A DNA stretch of 64,000 bases, taken from assembly GCF_018320785.1 (NCBI RefSeq), contig NC_054870.1:6307933-6371932 (forward strand), in the 5' to 3' direction. The DNA is from Cheilinus undulatus (taxonomy: Eukaryota; Chordata; Actinopteri; Labriformes; Labridae). This document shows, piece after piece, positions 11,505-23,294 of this stretch (the first letter of the stretch is position 1; the number at the start of each line of letters is the position of its first letter). Position numbers and translations under genes: made by a program. The notes under the pieces were generated by a model, which was given only the letters and a program-made list of their open reading frames with translations, did not search any database and had not been told where the DNA came from.

Positions 11505-12352
11505 CTTCTTGGCCATAACAGCTAAAGGGCTCAGTTTACTTTGGTTTACTTTGTTTAAAACAAATTAAGTTGTGTTAACTTAAAAATCCAAAACAGCTCA
11601 TTTTTATGAGCTGATAAAACTCATTTAAGTTTTAAGTGAACAGCACTCAAACAATTTAAGTATTTTTGTTGTTACTCAAATTATTTGAGTTTTGACAAAT
11701 CTGCCGTTTTCCCAGAATGCCTGTGGGCATTAAACCTTTATGCACTTTATGCATTTTAATCTCAAAGAGGTTTTCTTCTGGTTAAATAAAGGTTTAATAA
11801 AATAAATAAATAAATGCACCACGAGTGAAGTTGCTGTCTCAGTTAGATAGGAGGCGATGTTTATGTTAATAATGTCTATGATTGCTGGATGGCACACTGA
11901 CATCAACTACCGGCCCAGTGGGTCACCAACAGTCATTGTTGCAAATGCTGGCACAAGTCAGTCCACCTTAGGTGAAATAATAACTTCAAAACTTTCACAG
12001 ATAGTATTATTCAACGTCTTAAAGGTAATCAGTTGACTAAAATATTTTGACTGCTATGAATTTATCAGTTTTTACAGTGCGCTAAAAATATTACGTACTG
12101 CACACTCAAAGTAGATGATTTAGCCTAAGTCCTGCAAACTTAAATCAACATTTGAATCTCAGTTTTGAGCACTTTAAATCATTGATTTTAAACAAGTAGT
12201 AAATAGTTAAATAGTTCAACCAGAACAAGTACGGCACACTAAAAATAAACACGTTTAACTCACAAAAGTCATGTGGAGTTTACTTGTTATTTTGAGGCAA
12301 CAAGTTTCCATATTTTTTAAGTAAGCTCAACTAATTTTGTTTTGCAGTGTAG
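11505..12352. repeat. Interspersed repeat ending TTTTGCAGTGTAG
   Basis: Rich in TTAAGT/AACTTAA words. It ends in GCTCAACTAATTTTGTTTTGCAGTGTAG, the reverse of the fish-typical ACACTGCAAAACAAAATTAG terminus. Probably a non-autonomous DNA element; the left boundary is uncertain. Confidence 0.45.
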
Positions 12353-12359
12353 GCTGAAA

Positions 12360-12700
12360 GATCTCTAAAAGTAACACGTCATGCAGTCACCTGGAGGAAT
12401 TCAAGAACCGATGAGAGACAACGTCACTGACATCTATCAGTCTGAAATGGATTACAAACACATTTCTAAGGCTTTGGGAATCCAGCCAACCATGGTAAGA
12501 GCCATTATCCACAAGCCGAGAAAACTTTGAACAGGCCTCACTTGACTCAGTTAAGGTCAGTGAAAGAGACTGGGGTAAAAGATTGCATCCATGGGAGTTC
12601 AAAGGCCAGAACCACTGCTGTCATCATGAATGACTGAACCAGCCTGTGAAACAAATGATTGAAAGTCATTTTGACTGTTTGTGACTGATTAAAGTTGTGT
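12360..12700 (+). mobile_element. Tc1-like transposon fragment, DNA-binding region
   Basis: The frame SLKWITNTFLRLWESSQPW, with shifts giving ISKALGIQPTMVRAIIHK, is the helix-turn-helix part of a Tc1-like transposase. It jumps across a deletion to the GQNHCCHHE piece. Same subfamily as 52560-54115. Inactive. Confidence 0.7.
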
Positions 12701-13129
12701 ACAATAATTCAAATCCACTGGATTTTTAAATCATCATCACCAAAGTAACAGAACAACAAAACCTAAATATCCTCAATACCAGTGTCATCAACTACAATGC
12801 ATCAATATTAATATCTCAGTCATAATCTGTGTTTCCAGGAGGTACTGTCCTGTTGTGACTGAACCCTGAAGCTGTAGACGCATTTTCTCAAAGCTTTTAG
12901 CTCCACCTGCTGGTGACTCTGTGTCACCATTACACATCACAGAGAGATGGCACCATAACTATACAGCCTTAGAATAATACTCATGTGTTATTTTAAAAGA
13001 CAATAAGTTTAGATAATATAAATTCTGCTTTAGAACACAGAGCCAAACGTCTTGGTCCTCAAGCCTGAAACATGTCGGCTACATCACATCTGATTGGACT
13101 AAATGTTCTGGCCCGGCCCCTCACAGGAG

Positions 13130-13615
13130 GGTTATCAGAGGGCACCAGAGGGATTGCAGACACTTAGAGAAGTGGTGAGTAAATGGATCAAATTAAACAA
13201 ATAAAAACAGAAACATTATTAATGTCTGTAACATTTTACAATCAGTTTTTGTAATCTGTATTATTTCCTCAGCAATCTGTGCTCTTTTAAAGTCAGAACA
13301 CCTAGATCAAAGATAAAATTGTGGGATTAACATAAAATTGTGAGATTACCATAAAACTGTGAGATTCAAATCAGAAATTTAAGATTCAAATCAGAATTTG
13401 AAGATTCAAATCAGAATTTTAGGTTAAAGTCATTTTAAACTCGACGTTATCAGGAGGCACCAGAGGGGTTTAAAGAAATCTTGGAAAGAAGAGGTGAGAA
13501 GATTAAACAATTTGTTTTTAAAATGTATATTATTAATATTAGTTGCATTTTACAATCACATTTTGTAATGTTTACTATTTCCTATCGCAATCTGTGTTCT
13601 TTTAAAGTCAGAATT
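13130..13615. repeat. Tandem duplication, period about 317 bp
   Basis: GGCACCAGAGGG...GGTGAG, the CATTTTACAATCA block and GCAATCTGTGCTCTTTTAAAGTCAGAA recur about 317 bp apart (for example 13231 and 13547). A short GATTCAAATCAGAATTT tandem lies between them (about 13360-13420). No coding content was identified here or in 12701-13129. Confidence 0.65.
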
Positions 13616-14104
13616 CTGAATTAAAGTCAATTCTGTCACAATTCTGGATTGAAAATAAGCATTTTTAACCTAGCATTGGGGGACTAAAAGACATTTCAGT
13701 GGCCCAGATCCTCTTCTCTAAGTAGATAAATAAATAAATCGTTAACTAACCCATTAACTAACTAGCTTAGTAAATAGATAAATACTGGGTTTGATAAAAT
13801 GAAAACCTTAGATGATTATTTCAACTCAATTACCGGAACAAACACAACAATCTAAAAAACTATGATAAAACTTAGATTCCAATAGGGGGCGTTACAACAT
13901 TTAAAAGGTAGCAGCCTTTTTTAAACTATTATTTTGTTATTGATATTTATGTAGAATTTGGAGATACGCTCCTTAGGTAGATATATAAAAGACAAAAATG
14001 CACCAACATTTACAGAACATTAATTTATTTATTCAATGTAAATTTGGTTCTTAAAGGCAGCAGTCAGTAATCACGAAAAGGGAAAAGAGAACATCAGGAC
14101 GTCT

Positions 14105-14145
14105 AGTATTTTGTTACGTCATTCTGACGTTCCCGGAAGTGTTCT
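14105..14145 (+). promoter_or_regulatory. mea1: mea1 core promoter motifs
   Basis: A CRE-like TTACGTCA (14114-14121), a TGACGT half-site (14125-14130) and an ETS-type CCCGGAAGT (14132-14140) lie just before a GC-rich segment that ends in a clean splice donor. This is typical of a TATA-less housekeeping promoter. The transcription start itself is not visible, so the position is inferred. Confidence 0.6.
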
Positions 14146-14222
14146 ATCAGCAGCTGCAGCTAGCAGCGGCTAACCGACAACAGCAGCAACCTGAAGCTCC
14201 GGGCAGACAAACAGACAGACAG
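14146..14222 (+). other. mea1: mea1 non-coding first exon (5' UTR)
   Basis: The segment ends in ACAGACAG|GTAAGG, with the donor at 14223, and contains no ATG. It is the best candidate for the 5' UTR exon that splices to the coding exon starting at 18578. The exact start is inferred from the promoter motifs upstream. Confidence 0.55.
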
Positions 14223-15621
14223 GTAAGGACCTGAACACCTGGAGAGGAGTTCTTCTTCCTCATCATCTCGTAGATGTGAACGAGGCGGCAGAGGCAGAAT
14301 AAGGGCTTGAACTGTCGGACAGACAGCGATAGATGTCAAACAGAGCTAGCTTCATTAGCTGTTAGCTTCTCCAGATGTTGTTCACCTGCTGATAGAGAGA
14401 TTCACCTGGAGACAAACAGAGCAGACAACCTCGGGCTGGTTTAATTCATCCACACTGGTTATAACAGAGCTGAGTGTTCAGATTTAAGGAGAACAGCCAT
14501 CATGATCTGGATTAATTAATCAAACTGGTTTCACTGGGAGGTTAACCTCCAAATTACCAGTTTGGATAGATTTAGTGTAACAGGGTTAAATAGAGATAAT
14601 GCTTCCTTTCTTGCTCCACTCAGTTATTCTCCATCTGTTTGATGTTATTACTGTTAATTCAGCCTACATGTATGGTGGCCCTGAAGGGCAAAATACTGAG
14701 ACAAAAAAGTTACAGAGCTTGGAAGTGGGCTGTGATGGTGTCTGTATGGATAGGATGTTGTGACTCTTTAGCGGGACACGCACTACAAGATAACTGTACC
14801 GGAGGAAGGGTTGAATTCCTCCTTCTGCCCAAGCAAAGGCCCGATTATGTGATGTTTCTAAAGATAATGTTGGCCAGATTATCCTGTAGTGTGTGATGAG
14901 TCAAGACTGAAATTTTCCCTCTGACAGAAGCTGTGGTTTGCTCTTTTCATCCACTCGTTCTACACCAAACACTATGAAGACAAAAAGGGAAAATCAGTGA
15001 TTATTTGTCGCCATGTGTGGGATCTTCTACATGAAAAATAATCAAGTCAAGGTTTTAAAATCCTTATGTGCATGGCAGACTTCAGAGAAGCCCAGCGTTC
15101 TATCGCATACACACATGGTGGAAGTCTGAGAGCCAAATCATCACCAAACTTTAACAGTAACCGTTGAAAATCAGTCAAAGATAGCAAAAAAAGTGAAACC
15201 AGCAGAAATAGCTCAACAATTTGTCTACTTTTTGAAGCCAAAATGAAGTATTTACACTGCAAAAATGATCTGTCTAGGTTTAAGAAAAAAAAACTTGATT
15301 TCCTATCTGAATCTTAAAATAAGAGAAAATGTCTAAGCTTAAGACAAGTGACAAATGTCTTAAAATAAGTGTTCAGACACTTATTACAGGCAATTTATTC
15401 AGTCAAATAAACTCAGAATTAGCCTGTGAATGCTTCTTTCACCATTTCTTTCTTTCTCAATTTGAGAGAAAAGATCTTAACTAAACTGAACAAGATTCTT
15501 CTTCTGAATTCTTATTAATAGTTTTCCTGTCTTTAAACAAGACTAAAATGCTGGTTTTAAACTGAGATTGCTTAAAACTGAACTTCTACTGCCTAAAAAT
15601 AAGTGAATATAAGCACATATA

Positions 15622-16172
15622 CAGTGCTTAACAAATTTATTAGACCACCTGTCATATCTGTCTCAGAGACCATCCAGCATCATGAAGTGCTTTAATGTGG
15701 ACTCTTTCATTTTCAGTCAGCTCTCCATGTTTTACCATTTTAAACAGGAATGAGGAATTTCAAACTGAATTCACCCAAATCTGAGCCGGCTCACTGGGCT
15801 TCTCTGAGAAGTCAGAAATGAATCAAGCATAACATTCAACCACTAAAACTCATTTTTCTGCACAGGAATGCAAGTAAATAACTATAATTTGACATTAATC
15901 AAGAAATATTAATGTGCTTTACTATTTTTTCAGGTTTTTTTTTTTTTTTTGTAAATCAGTAAATTTGAAAATTCAAGGATAGCAATAATAATTATATTTT
16001 AGCATTAAAAATATAATTTGGGTTAAAGAGCTTCTACGTATTGGTGTATTAACCATTGCAGAAACATGAAAAATGATTTTGGTAATTACCAATGCTGTTA
16101 ATTTAGGGCAGCTGTGGTTTAAACCTTACTTTGGTTAGGGTTAGGGTGGTCTAATACATTTGTTAAGCACTG
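15622..16172. mobile_element. TA-flanked MITE with about 28-bp inverted ends
   Basis: The left end CAGTGCTTAACAAATTTATT (continuing AGACCACC) and the right end, GGTGGTCTAATACATTTG followed by TTAAGCACTG, are inverted copies. Both are flanked by TA (15620-15621 and 16173-16174), the mark of Tc1/mariner-type insertion. No transposase is encoded, so it is a non-autonomous element. Confidence 0.85.
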
Positions 16173-16184
16173 TAGCTATTTCTA

Positions 16185-16715
16185 ATATTTCAACCTAATG
16201 AGCATGTTTTTGGTGATGGGAGGGACTTGGAGTACCCAGACAGAACCCACACATGCACAGAACATGCAAACTCCACCCAAAATGGCCCTTACAGGAAAGC
16301 AAACCAGGGACCTTCTTGCTGTGAGGCACCAGCCCTAACCCCTGCACCACCGTGCAGCCCCAGCCTAAATCCTTTTTAAAACTAAACCATAACACTTAAA
16401 ACCAGGCCAGTGTTTTTAGACCATCCAACCTGTATGGCCAGTATAACTGTCACCATTTATTAAAATGTCAGCACAATCAGCAGTGAGTCAGGGCTGCTGC
16501 ACATTCTGAACAACATTCGAGACTTTTTTACGGCCCAAACAAAGACATTTTAACAGAACTTTGGTACCACAGAGCAAATGGCAGTCATAATACAAAAAAT
16601 ATTTTCTTAATGCCACAGGAAGACAAGACAATCCAAAAGAAAAACAGAAGAATAAAAATTAAAAATATCCCAGCTGGCATTGGGTGCAAGGCGGGGTACA
16701 CCCTGGACTGTTTGA
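16185..16715 (+). repeat. Fragments of a common fish dispersed repeat
   Basis: 16185-16400 contains AACCTAATGAGCATGTTTTTG, AACATGCAAACTCCACCC, AGGGACCTTCTTGCTGTGAG and CTGCACCACCGTGCAGCCCC. 16665-16715 contains ATCCCAGCTGGCATTGGGTG...GGCGGGGTACACCCTGGACTG. These are blocks of one very common teleost repeat, here in broken order. A further piece lies at 61050-61140. Confidence 0.65.
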
Positions 16716-17365
16716 TGCTTTGTGTGATTCTTAAATCAAGCAACTTGTGTTTGTTAATGAATCTTGAAACAAGATCTATTTTGATGAGACTGTGGGTGAG
16801 AGAACTAATGTAGCTTACTTTAATAGTTATTTACCTAGTTTAAGGACTTCCTGACTACCTGAGACAAAAAAGATGATCATGCTTGAGTTAAGATTATACT
16901 TTAAAGTTACACACTTTAAGTAAGAAGTTAACTTTTAAAACAAGATAAATTATCTAACACTTCTTAATCTAAGTTTATAAATCTTGGTAAGCACCAAATA
17001 ATTTGAAGTATAGGAGGAAGTGAGTTAGTTTTATAGGACTTGGAAGTCAGCTGAGATGATGTGAGTGTATGTGATAATATGTGAGGACTCTCTTAGTGAG
17101 AGCAGCACAGCAACAACGGGCAGAGCTAACATGATTGGTCCATCCTCTACCTGTTTCCTATTGGTTGGTTCATTAATATGAAACAAGAGCAGAAATCTAA
17201 TATGCATCCCTGTTTTTGCAGCAATAATGAAGCCTTACAGAAATGTTGCTTTTGTTTGCTGATTTAAGGAAAAAAGCACCATCAGCAAGCAGCACTTTTT
17301 TACCTTTATAAAGACAGACACTTCATCCAATCAGTGATGATTCAAGTCAATCACAGGTACCCTAC

Positions 17366-17921
17366 TAACCTTGCAAAGCAGATGGATACTCCCGTTTCCC
17401 TGTTTTTCACTGGCGAATCCATCTCGCAAAGCTCCCATCTGAACCGTTTGGGCCCGGTTAGAAGGTGACAGGACCAATCAGTATCAAGGGGCAGCACTTT
17501 CAGGCGCAGCAGACCCGTGACGTTAAGAAGCAGCAGCAAGAGCTGGTGCAGTTATGGAGGAAGAGATTAGCGTGGATGCTGCTAAAGCGCCAGTTTTATC
17601 AGAACTTGACGACATTTCTTCAATAAAGAAGAACAAAGAACAGCAGTGAGTTGTTTTCTTTTCAAAAATGACATAAGTGAGTACTCACATGTCTGTAGTC
17701 CCCATGTTTCACGTTATTCCTCAGTAGCTGTGCACACGCAGCTCGATAGCGGCTACGTCACATGTTTTGTTGCTCTGATTGGCCCGTAGAGATGTGACAG
17801 ACAGAACGTTCATCCAATCACCCTCCGAGTTTTTTCAAATCTTCTGCCCTTTCTCAAACGTTTCCTATTGAAGCTTTCCCAGATGGATGTGTGAAATAAA
17901 TCCATCTGGCATGTCAGGTTA
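17366..17921 (+). mobile_element. TAACCT-family inverted-repeat element, copy C
   Basis: A 556-bp element from TAACCTTGCAAAGCAGATGG to CATCTGGCATGTCAGGTTA. Flanking 9-mers GTACCCTAC (17357-17365) and ATACCCTAC (17922-17930) match at 8 of 9. The exon-like frame begins at ATG 17554 but is frameshifted in the TTCAATAAAG stretch. GTCACATG and TGATTGGCCC promoter-like motifs are kept. Confidence 0.85.
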
Positions 17922-18588
17922 ATACCCTACCTTTTCTGATTAAAGTTAATGCTTTCTTCTTTGTCGTTGGACTTTTTCTTTAAGGTTTATGTTTTGTTCT
18001 GTCATCTGTTGTCAAATATTGCACTTTAGGGCCACAGTACCTCCTCAATCATTTTAAAATTACTTTATAGGGCTACTGCTTTTGGTTGTCCTTACAAATA
18101 GTCCAGCAGTTTCATTCAATTTTGTTTTTAACACAGTGGTTCCTAAATGTCTGAAATGTCCTAAATGTCCTAAATTTCTGCCAGGTTCCCCTTGTTCTTT
18201 TGTTAAATGAAGTGTTATTTAATCAAGAGTAGTCCCACTGAGATCTAAGATTTCTCTCTTTTGTAAGGGAGTCCTGGGCTACATCAATGAAGAAATCAGC
18301 AGCTTTCAGCAGAAAAACATGTGCTGACACTGGTCTATTGATCCCTCATTCTGGTTTTAAAATCTCAAACCACTGAAGCTCTTTTCCCAAAAACAGAGCA
18401 GGTCAGAGAATGTCATACCTGATGTATCCATGTGAACAAAAGTAGATATGAATGTATTTAACCAGCTGTTAGAGAAAATCTGTAGCAGTCAAATTCTGAC
18501 TATGATGCTTAAAATCATTGATGGATTATTTTATTTCACTTTTATAGTGTTATTGATGATTATTCTCCCCGTCTCAGTGCGTCTGTGG

Positions 18589-21500
18589 ATGGAAGTGTGC
18601 AGCTCCGCGATGGGACCGGAGAGAGTCTTACCAAACTCTGAGGATGAGCTGGGAGAGGACGAGCGTCCGGTCGATGGGGTGCTGCTGCCAGTGTGGAGCG
18701 GAGGGGAGGCGGGGGAGCAGGAGGGGGAGGAGGGGGAGGACGGAGGGGGAGAGATGGAGCTGGATGGAGAAGAAGAAGAGGAGGAGGAGGCTGTCAATGG
18801 AGGGTATTATTATCAGCCTCTAAACCAGGAGCCGGACGGGGTTCACGGTGGTGAGCAGCTCGGGGACGAGGGGGAGGAAGAGGCCGCCTCACACACGGAG
18901 CAAATGCAGCAGGTGCAGCAGAGGATAGAGGTGAGTTCAGTCAGTCAGATCTTCTGGAAGCTCATTCACTTGGTACAAATATGGACAGAGCTTTGACTTG
19001 ACTCTGTGTTTAATTTGCCCTCATCAGGGTTAATTTCAGCAACTAAAACTCTGATTAAAGATGTTTGTCAGATACCCTTTTTTTCCATGAGGAAGACTGG
19101 ACTGTCTACTATCCCTGAGAAGCCCCTGACTGCAGTGTGCAGTTTTGGGCGGTGCTCAACGTTCCATAAACCAATCGCGTTCAGTCTCATTACATACAGC
19201 TTCATCCGCTTTTTTACCCTGTCTCCCGCTCTACTCCAGACTTGTAATTTCTCCCGATTATCCCCCTATTTTTAAGTATGGTCCTGTCATCTCTAATATT
19301 TTTTCCAATCAAGCAGGTCCTCTACTTGTGCCTTATATTCAAACCTCATAAACATCCAATGAGCTCCCTGTAGTTAGTTCGATCCAAAGACACTGCATGA
19401 GATCCTCTCTGACTGCAGGTTACACACACACATAGGTAGCTGTGTCACTGTTGCTGAAGAGTTTATTAGAGCATCAGCTCTTTTTTAAAAACGTGGTAAC
19501 ATGATATGTGAGGAGTTATACTGGTTGGTTAAAGAGTTTATTCATCCTGTGGTTTAGCCCTGTTCTTGCTATATAACATAAGTTCTGATGTGCTTTAACA
19601 TAGCATCCTCTAATATTCATAAAGAGAGTTTAGAGCAGCGCGAATCTTAAAAGTAAGGAGGCTGACTGTTACTATCACGACTGACTTTCATTAAAAAAAG
19701 CGTCTTGTCTACAAACAATCATCTACTCTGGACCATATCCAGCTGTCTTCCTCCTCCCTCTCCTCATCCACAAACAGCTGAAACCTTGTTCTGTCTCTCT
19801 CCCTGTCTCTCCCCCACTCTTCCAACAAAAAAAAAAAACTCCTAATCAGCTAAAAAATGCCTGAATTTCTCTCCCACTCATGAATAACTCCTAATCAGCT
19901 AGAAAAAAACAACATCAAGATTTCTCTCCCACTTATCTACATAACCTCCACATCAGTAAATACCTTTCTAAAAACCGCTAACGACGTTGAGCTCCAACTC
20001 AGCCAATGGAAGGCCGACATTGAGCAACATTGAGCTCCGCCCCGAACTGCACACTGCAGTCAGGGCTAACTGCAATCCCTTTAAGTACCAGAACTTCCCC
20101 TCTTTGTCCCCCCATCAGAAAATGTGAGCTAAAACAAGCCGTTCTCAGATTTTTTCCCTCATGATATCATGTTGGGAGATAGCACCACCCCCAGGTTTGA
20201 TTGGCCCTCTCCAGTTTCAACAATAGAGTTTCGCCCTCTATTAAGCCACATCTTTTTCCTGATAGGGGCGTGGTCAGGGGCAGAGATAGACAGCTCATTT
20301 ACATTTAAAGCCACAGACACAGAATCAGCTCGTTCTGAGCAGGGCTCAAACAAACGGCTTTTTAGACAAAGTGTTTTTTCAGCAATAAACTTCACAGGCA
20401 CGTTTTGGGGAACTCTGAGACCAATATAAACTTTAAAAGGGTAAATATGTGACCTTTAACCATGGGCTGGAGTGGTGTGTGCATTTACAGTTCATTCAGA
20501 AAGTATTCAGACCTCCTTCACTTCTTTCAATTTTGTCATGTTTCAGCCTGATGCTACAATTAAAAAAAAAACATTTTTATCCTCATTGTAACAAAAATAT
20601 TATGTATATGAGCTGGGCGATTAATTTTTAAAAAATAATCTAAACCGACATTTAGAGCCTCTAACTGACATAACCCTGCTGTGTCAATAATTTCAGTTTT
20701 TTCCCTTGTAATTCTCCCTTTACTAATGTGCCACCCCCTTAAATACAAACTACTGGCTGTACTCACGTGATAGGTAGCCAGGTGTTGCAAGGCATGTAGC
20801 CTGCTGGAAACCCATGCGCTCATCCCCATCCAGTCCACTAAAACTCAAACACGGAGCTGACTGTGCAGTGTGAGCAGCAAAGTTATTTTCTGCTTTTTAT
20901 ATAACAGTAAAACAATCATTGATTTTGTTAGCAAGAAATACAAGTTGTTTATTTTCTATTTTTCTTAGAAAATTTGACTTTTAAAGAAAATCATTTCAGC
21001 TGCTGTGTGTTTTGATTCGAATAGTTTCAATAAATACCCATAAATGGTTCATCTGTGCCTGTTCCTTTCAGTTGCATGTTTTAAAATTATACAAGCATTT
21101 TCAGAACAAACAGAGCAGGAGGTTGGGGGTGGAATAATCATTCATTAATTGTAATCGAGGTAAAAGTTAGATTAATCATGATTTTGATTTTTGCCATAAT
21201 CACCTAGCCCTATAATATAAAATAGCAAAATTATAAGAAGAAAATTGAAATAATCACATTGACGTAAGTATTCGGACCCTTTCCAATAACACTGTAAATA
21301 GCTCAGGTTCCGCCTATGTCTCTGGACCTTTGCTGAGATGGTTCTACACCTTGATTCAAGTCCACTTGTGTTAAATTAAACTGATTGGTCATGATTTGGA
21401 AAGGTACACACCTCTGACGATGCATATCAGAGCTAAAACCAAGCCATGAAGTCAAATGCAGAGCTGCAGAGCTCAGAGACAGGATTGTTGACAGGCACAG

Positions 21501-22982
21501 ATCTGGGGAATTCTACAAAAAGCATTTCTGGTGCACTGAGAGTTCCCAAGAGCACAATGGCCTCCAGAATTCTCAAATGGAGGAAGTCTGGCACAACCAG
21601 GACTCTTCCAAGAGCTGGTCACCCAGCTGAACTGGGCAATCAAAGGAGAAGGGTCTTAGTAAGAGAGATGACCAAGAACTGGATGGTCACTCTGACTGAG
21701 CTCCAGAGATCTTGTGTGAACAAAGTTCCAGAAGAACAGCCATCACTGCAGCCTTCCACTGATCTGGGCTTTATGGCAGAGTGGCTAGACGAAAGCCTCT
21801 ACTCAGTAAAAGAACATGTTTGGCTTTCATGGTTTTTTGCAGACTCCAAGTGGGCAGAAATGTTTTTGTCGGGCAAGTCTGGACTCACCCACATTTATTG
21901 AGTATGGTTTTTTTATGTTGTCCTCCTGCCTTCTCTTTGTATTGTCACCTGACTCACCTTTTCATCCACCTGCTGCAGGTGATGGGTCTCCACCTTCCTG
22001 AAGCTCCGCCCCCAGATAGCGATGAGGAAGAGGACCCTGAGGGTGCAGCGGCCCAGCGGAGCCGAGCGTCCATCCCTATGGATGCAGGTCAGACCTCCAC
22101 ATGTCCTAGATGGGCTCCAGTACTGTTTCTGGCAAACAGCTTGACTATCAGTCATTTAATTTATCAATAATTGCTTATTAGTAATTATTCTATTATTCTG
22201 GATTTAGGTTACTCTTGTTAATCATGCAGAAATATTTGAACATTTCTACTGAGTTAAGGCCAATTCCTCAGTTTCTCTCTGAACAGAAGAGCTCTGAACT
22301 CTTTAAAACTGATCAGGTATAGATTCTGCACTGAAAATCACTAGTTCAATCCCTGTGAAGTGTAAGAAACATTGAACACCAATCAGCATGGTAACCAGTT
22401 AAACTATAACACCTGCTGAGCTATGAAAGCCCCTCTTGTTCATGCACTGAGTTACTTAACCTCTACATTTGTGTGAGTAGTGCCAGATCAGTATGCTCAT
22501 TGGTTCAGATGTTGTCATTTTGTCGTTTTGTTGGAAGGTTAAGAGCCGAGTAAGGTCTTGGAGAAAAGTACAGGTTGTAGGTTGCATCTATGCAGTGATA
22601 AAATCAGGACAGCCTTATGGTGGGGTTAGTTTTGACCTGATTCACAATATTTCAGTGCAAAGAAAAATTAAACCAAGGCCTTCTTACAGTAACAAGTTAT
22701 TTTATCACCTGGATCAGAACAAACCAGCTGTAGAAGTGAAAACAGCTTCAAAGAGAGAAGAAGTTAACCATTCATCATCACTTCCTGTGCCTCCCTGCAG
22801 ACCATGTGGAGCTGGTAAAGAGGACCATGGCAGCCATCGCGTTGCCGTCTCTGGGCGTGCCAGCGTGGGCCAGGGAGATCTCCGACGACCAGTGGACAGA
22901 CATGGTCCAGACCACGCTGCAGAGCCGGCAGAGCGCCGCCGCCCTACGCCTCACCCGCAGGAACAACATCAATGGACCCTGA
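18589..22982 (+). CDS. mea1: mea1, male-enhanced antigen 1
   Basis: Coding exons are 18589-18930, 21979-22087 and 22801-22982, joined with GT-AG sites into 210 residues (mammalian MEA1 is about 185). The start [16 protein letters not shown] follows the acceptor at 18577 and aligns with mammalian MEA1, which also has a short leader before MGPER. Residues of about 14-105 are extremely Glu/Asp/Gly-rich and carry the conserved [11 protein letters not shown]. Exon 3 gives [20 protein letters not shown] and the conserved SIPMD. Exon 4 gives [27 protein letters not shown] and the stop TGA at 22980. The C-terminal domain is the diagnostic part. MEA1 is a small acidic protein linked to spermatogenesis by expression; its biochemical role is unknown. 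The Glu-rich tract is longer than in mammals. The gene converges on ppp2r5d, as in mammals. Confidence 0.93.
20060..20445. repeat. TTAAAGGG-ended dispersed repeat (Kolobok-like), copy 1
   Basis: Shares AGAAAATGTGAGCTAAAACAAGCCGTTCTC, TCATGATATCATG and CACCACCCCCAGGT with 50157-50540. It ends TTAAAAGGGTAAATATGTGACC; copy 2 has TTAAAGGGGACATATTGTGC at its edge. A TTAA-led terminus suggests a Kolobok- or piggyBac-type non-autonomous element. Confidence 0.5.
20485..21900 (+). mobile_element. Tc1-like transposon remnant with nested hAT-like element
   Basis: The left end is CAGTTCATTCAGAAAGTATTCAGAC, a classic fish Tc1-like terminus. The body resumes at about 21240 and encodes broken pieces of the transposase DNA-binding domain (KELSELRDRIV-type, then [10 protein letters not shown] in shifted frames) and ARRKPLLSK. 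The catalytic DDE region is missing. About 20605-21212 is an insertion starting near GAGCTGGGCGATTAAT and ending ATAATCACCTAGCCCTA, a hAT-like terminus pair. The whole lies in mea1 intron 2. Confidence 0.75.
22088..22800 (+). other. mea1: mea1 intron 3
   Basis: Donor GTCAGA at 22088, acceptor CTCCCTGCAG ending at 22800. No element recognised. The 172-residue frame at 22493-23011 is intron sequence read in a frame different from the mea1 exon and is not a gene. Confidence 0.8.
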
Positions 22983-23288
22983 ATGCACCACAACATTCCG
23001 AATCCCTTTAGCTTACCCGATGGCACAGTTTTACCCAGCTCTTTTGACCATGAACGCATCATCACAATAGCCTCTACTGACCTTTGAATCCATCACTACA
23101 GCGTCCATGTCCCTCAGCAGCTTCCTAAAACCTCGTCTTACCCTGAACACACCTGAAGCTCTCTGGAGACGCTGATGGAGTGTGAACAACTGGATGAAGG
23201 TGACTTTTTACTTGACAGTGATCACCAGAAGGAGTCTGAACTTTGTGTCAAGATAACCAAGTCAACCTGGCTTTAGGTATATTAACAA

Positions 23289-23294
23289 AATAAA
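23289..23294 (+). terminator. mea1: mea1 candidate polyadenylation signal
   Basis: AATAAA about 307 bp after the mea1 stop, the first such hexamer in the 3' flank. The cleavage site is not determined. Confidence 0.6.

Larger units (their letters stand above)
14223..18577 (+). other. mea1: mea1 intron 1
   Basis: About 4.4 kb between the 5' UTR exon and the coding exon. It holds a TACACTGCAAAAA-type repeat from about 15253, the 551-bp TA-flanked element (15622-16172), two pieces of a common fish repeat (16185-16400 and 16665-16715), a CTCTCTTAGTGAG repeat (17070-17185) and TAACCT-family copy C. The acceptor is TTCTCCCCGTCTCAG at 18563-18577. Confidence 0.55.
18931..21978 (+). other. mea1: mea1 intron 2
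   Basis: About 3 kb between the donor GTGAGT at 18931 and the acceptor CTGCTGCAG at 21970-21978. It contains a Kolobok-like repeat segment (about 20060-20440) and a Tc1-like remnant with a nested element (20485-21900). Nothing else was recognised in 18931-20060. Confidence 0.8.

Noticed and set aside
13000..14100. klhdc3 expected head-to-head with mea1
   Set aside because: No kelch-repeat coding exon recognised on the minus strand in this window.
18531..18797. Minus-strand poly-Ser/Pro open frame
   Set aside because: Antisense shadow of the Glu-rich mea1 exon.
22493..23011. 172-residue plus-strand frame
   Set aside because: Runs through mea1 intron 3 and overlaps the last exon in the wrong frame; mea1 splicing explains the region.
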